Of a stretch of 13,704 nucleotides of DNA, positions 12,844-13,704 are shown one piece after another. The stretch lies in assembly GCA_031263875.1 (NCBI GenBank), contig JAISEX010000203.1, positions 1-13,704 on the forward strand, read 5' to 3'. The position numbers were made by a program, and so were the translations under genes. The DNA comes from Eubacteriales Family XIII. Incertae Sedis bacterium (GTDB lineage: Bacteria; Bacillota; Clostridia; Peptostreptococcales; Anaerovoracaceae). The notes under the pieces were generated by a model. The model saw nothing but the letters and a program-made list of their open reading frames with translations. It had not been told where the DNA came from and ran no database searches. Numbering within the stretch: position 1 is the stretch's first letter; each line of letters begins with the position of its first letter.

Positions 12844-13677
12844 ATGAAATCCGAAAAGTTTACGGGCAAAACGGCTCTCATTACGGGAGGCACGTCGGGC
12901 CTTGGACGGGCGATGGCGGAGGGCTTTGCCGCCGACGGCGCGAGCGTGTATTTTATCGGCAGAAACCGGGAGACCGGCAGGGAGGTAGAGAGCGCCATCG
13001 CCGCTTCGGGCGGCAGGGCGGCGTTTATCGCGTGCGATGTGACGTCGCCGGCCGATATCAGCGCGGCGGTAAAGGCGGCGGAAGCCGAAACGGGCCATAT
13101 CGACATTCTCGTGAATAATGCCGGCGTCAGCAGCAGCGGTTCCGTCGTCAGCATCGAGCTGAGCGAATGGCAGCGCGTTATGGACATCAACCTGAACGCG
13201 CCGTTCCTGTTTATGCGGGCGGCGCTGCCCGCGATGCAAGCCCACGGCGGCGGCTCCATTATCAACGTGTCGTCGTTGGCGTCCAAGGTGACGATACCCG
13301 AGGCCGCCGGTTATTGCGCGACGAAGGCGGCGCTGCTGCATCTCTCGAAGCAGGTCGCGCTGGACTTCGGCAAGGACGGGATCAGATGTAACGTTATCGT
13401 GCCGGGCCTCTTTGAAACGGGCATCAACGCGAATGATTTTGCCGAACTCGGCGCCGGGGCGGGCGTCAGCGCGCGGGAATTTATGAACGCGGCCTACGCG
13501 GATTCGCCGCTCGGGAAGCCCGCCGTGCCGGAGCAGATATACGGGCTCGCGCGTTTTCTCGCAAGCGGCGACTCGTCGTATGTGACCGGCGCGGAGGTGA
13601 TAATCGACGGCGGTATGTCCGTGGTCGATCCGTTCGTGATCGGCATGGAGAAGGCAAAGCTCACGTATGCCCAGTGA
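12844..13677 (+). CDS. Short-chain dehydrogenase/reductase (SDR3)
   Basis: A classical SDR of 277 residues, a little long because of an insertion before the C-terminal motif and a tail after GGMSVVDP. Motifs: TGGTSGLG (14-21), NNAG (91-94), N116, S144, Y157 and K161 (YCATK) with standard spacing, and IDGGM near the C-terminus. R40 after the second strand suggests NADP(H). The ATG at 12844 is preferred because GAGGAGG (12829-12835) lies 8 nt upstream; an in-frame GTG at 12835 overlaps that site. It is separated from the OYE gene by a repeat-filled gap and so may have its own promoter. With SDR1 and SDR2 it makes three distinct SDRs in this locus, suited to successive or stereospecific carbonyl/alcohol steps. 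The substrate is unknown. Confidence 0.94.
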   Translation: MKSEKFTGKTALITGGTSGLGRAMAEGFAADGASVYFIGRNRETGREVESAIAASGGRAAFIACDVTSPADISAAVKAAEAETGHIDILVNNAGVSSSGSVVSIELSEWQRVMDINLNAPFLFMRAALPAMQAHGGGSIINVSSLASKVTIPEAAGYCATKAALLHLSKQVALDFGKDGIRCNVIVPGLFETGINANDFAELGAGAGVSAREFMNAAYADSPLGKPAVPEQIYGLARFLASGDSSYVTGAEVIIDGGMSVVDPFVIGMEKAKLTYAQ

Positions 13678-13704
13678 GGGGAAAGCAGGGGATTGGTTTC
13701 CCGC

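Noticed and set aside
13679..13704. Terminator after SDR3 (GGGGAAA and TTTCCC)
   Set aside because: A short pairing is possible, but the window ends before the downstream sequence can be seen.

Overview
The window suggests a strictly anaerobic, fairly GC-rich bacterium. All nine supported coding sequences lie on the + strand, most with strong Shine-Dalgarno sites. One starts with GTG, one with TTG, and one is cut by the left edge. The gene content is redox-heavy: an iron-sulfur subunit of a molybdopterin oxidoreductase, an aldehyde:ferredoxin oxidoreductase (AOR) family protein with its own four-cluster ferredoxin, an old-yellow-enzyme/iron-sulfur/FAD fusion reductase, three short-chain dehydrogenases (SDRs), a thiolase, a LysR regulator and an unusual bicupin. 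High-GC Clostridia or Synergistota would fit, but nothing here fixes the taxonomy.

Layout. 2-619: 3' part of an FeS subunit resembling the small subunit of pyrogallol-phloroglucinol transhydroxylase; its catalytic partner would lie off the left edge. 628-857: ten-copy 23-bp tandem repeat. 914-2932: thiolase plus SDR1, a tight pair. 2933-3714: gene-free and repeat-rich. 3715-7092: SDR2, four-cluster ferredoxin and AOR-family subunit, a tight trio. 7093-7301: leader with a palindrome and a 38-bp motif. 7302-8225: LysR regulator, then a good intrinsic terminator. 8226-8748: gene-free, with a 134-bp imperfect inverted repeat and a second copy of the 38-bp motif. 8749-9621: bicupin. 9622-10337: gene-free and repeat-rich. 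10338-12308: OYE-family fusion reductase. 12309-12843: gene-free and repeat-rich. 12844-13677: SDR3.

How the genes may work together (inference). The set looks like a route that reduces, oxidises and finally cleaves an oxygenated ring or enone substrate such as a polyphenol, alicyclic diketone or steroid. The Mo enzyme would move or remove hydroxyl groups, the OYE reductase and SDRs would act on C=C and C=O bonds, the AOR/ferredoxin pair would do a low-potential step on an aldehyde, acid or thioester, and the thiolase would release acyl-CoA units. The LysR protein may sense the substrate. No substrate can be read from the sequence.

The second striking aspect is the non-coding DNA. Two gene-free gaps are each bounded by facing copies of a short element (conserved flanks around a variable hairpin), with a second conserved block inside them, also facing. 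They look like 600-680 bp palindromic units without any transposase, and a half unit sits before SDR3.
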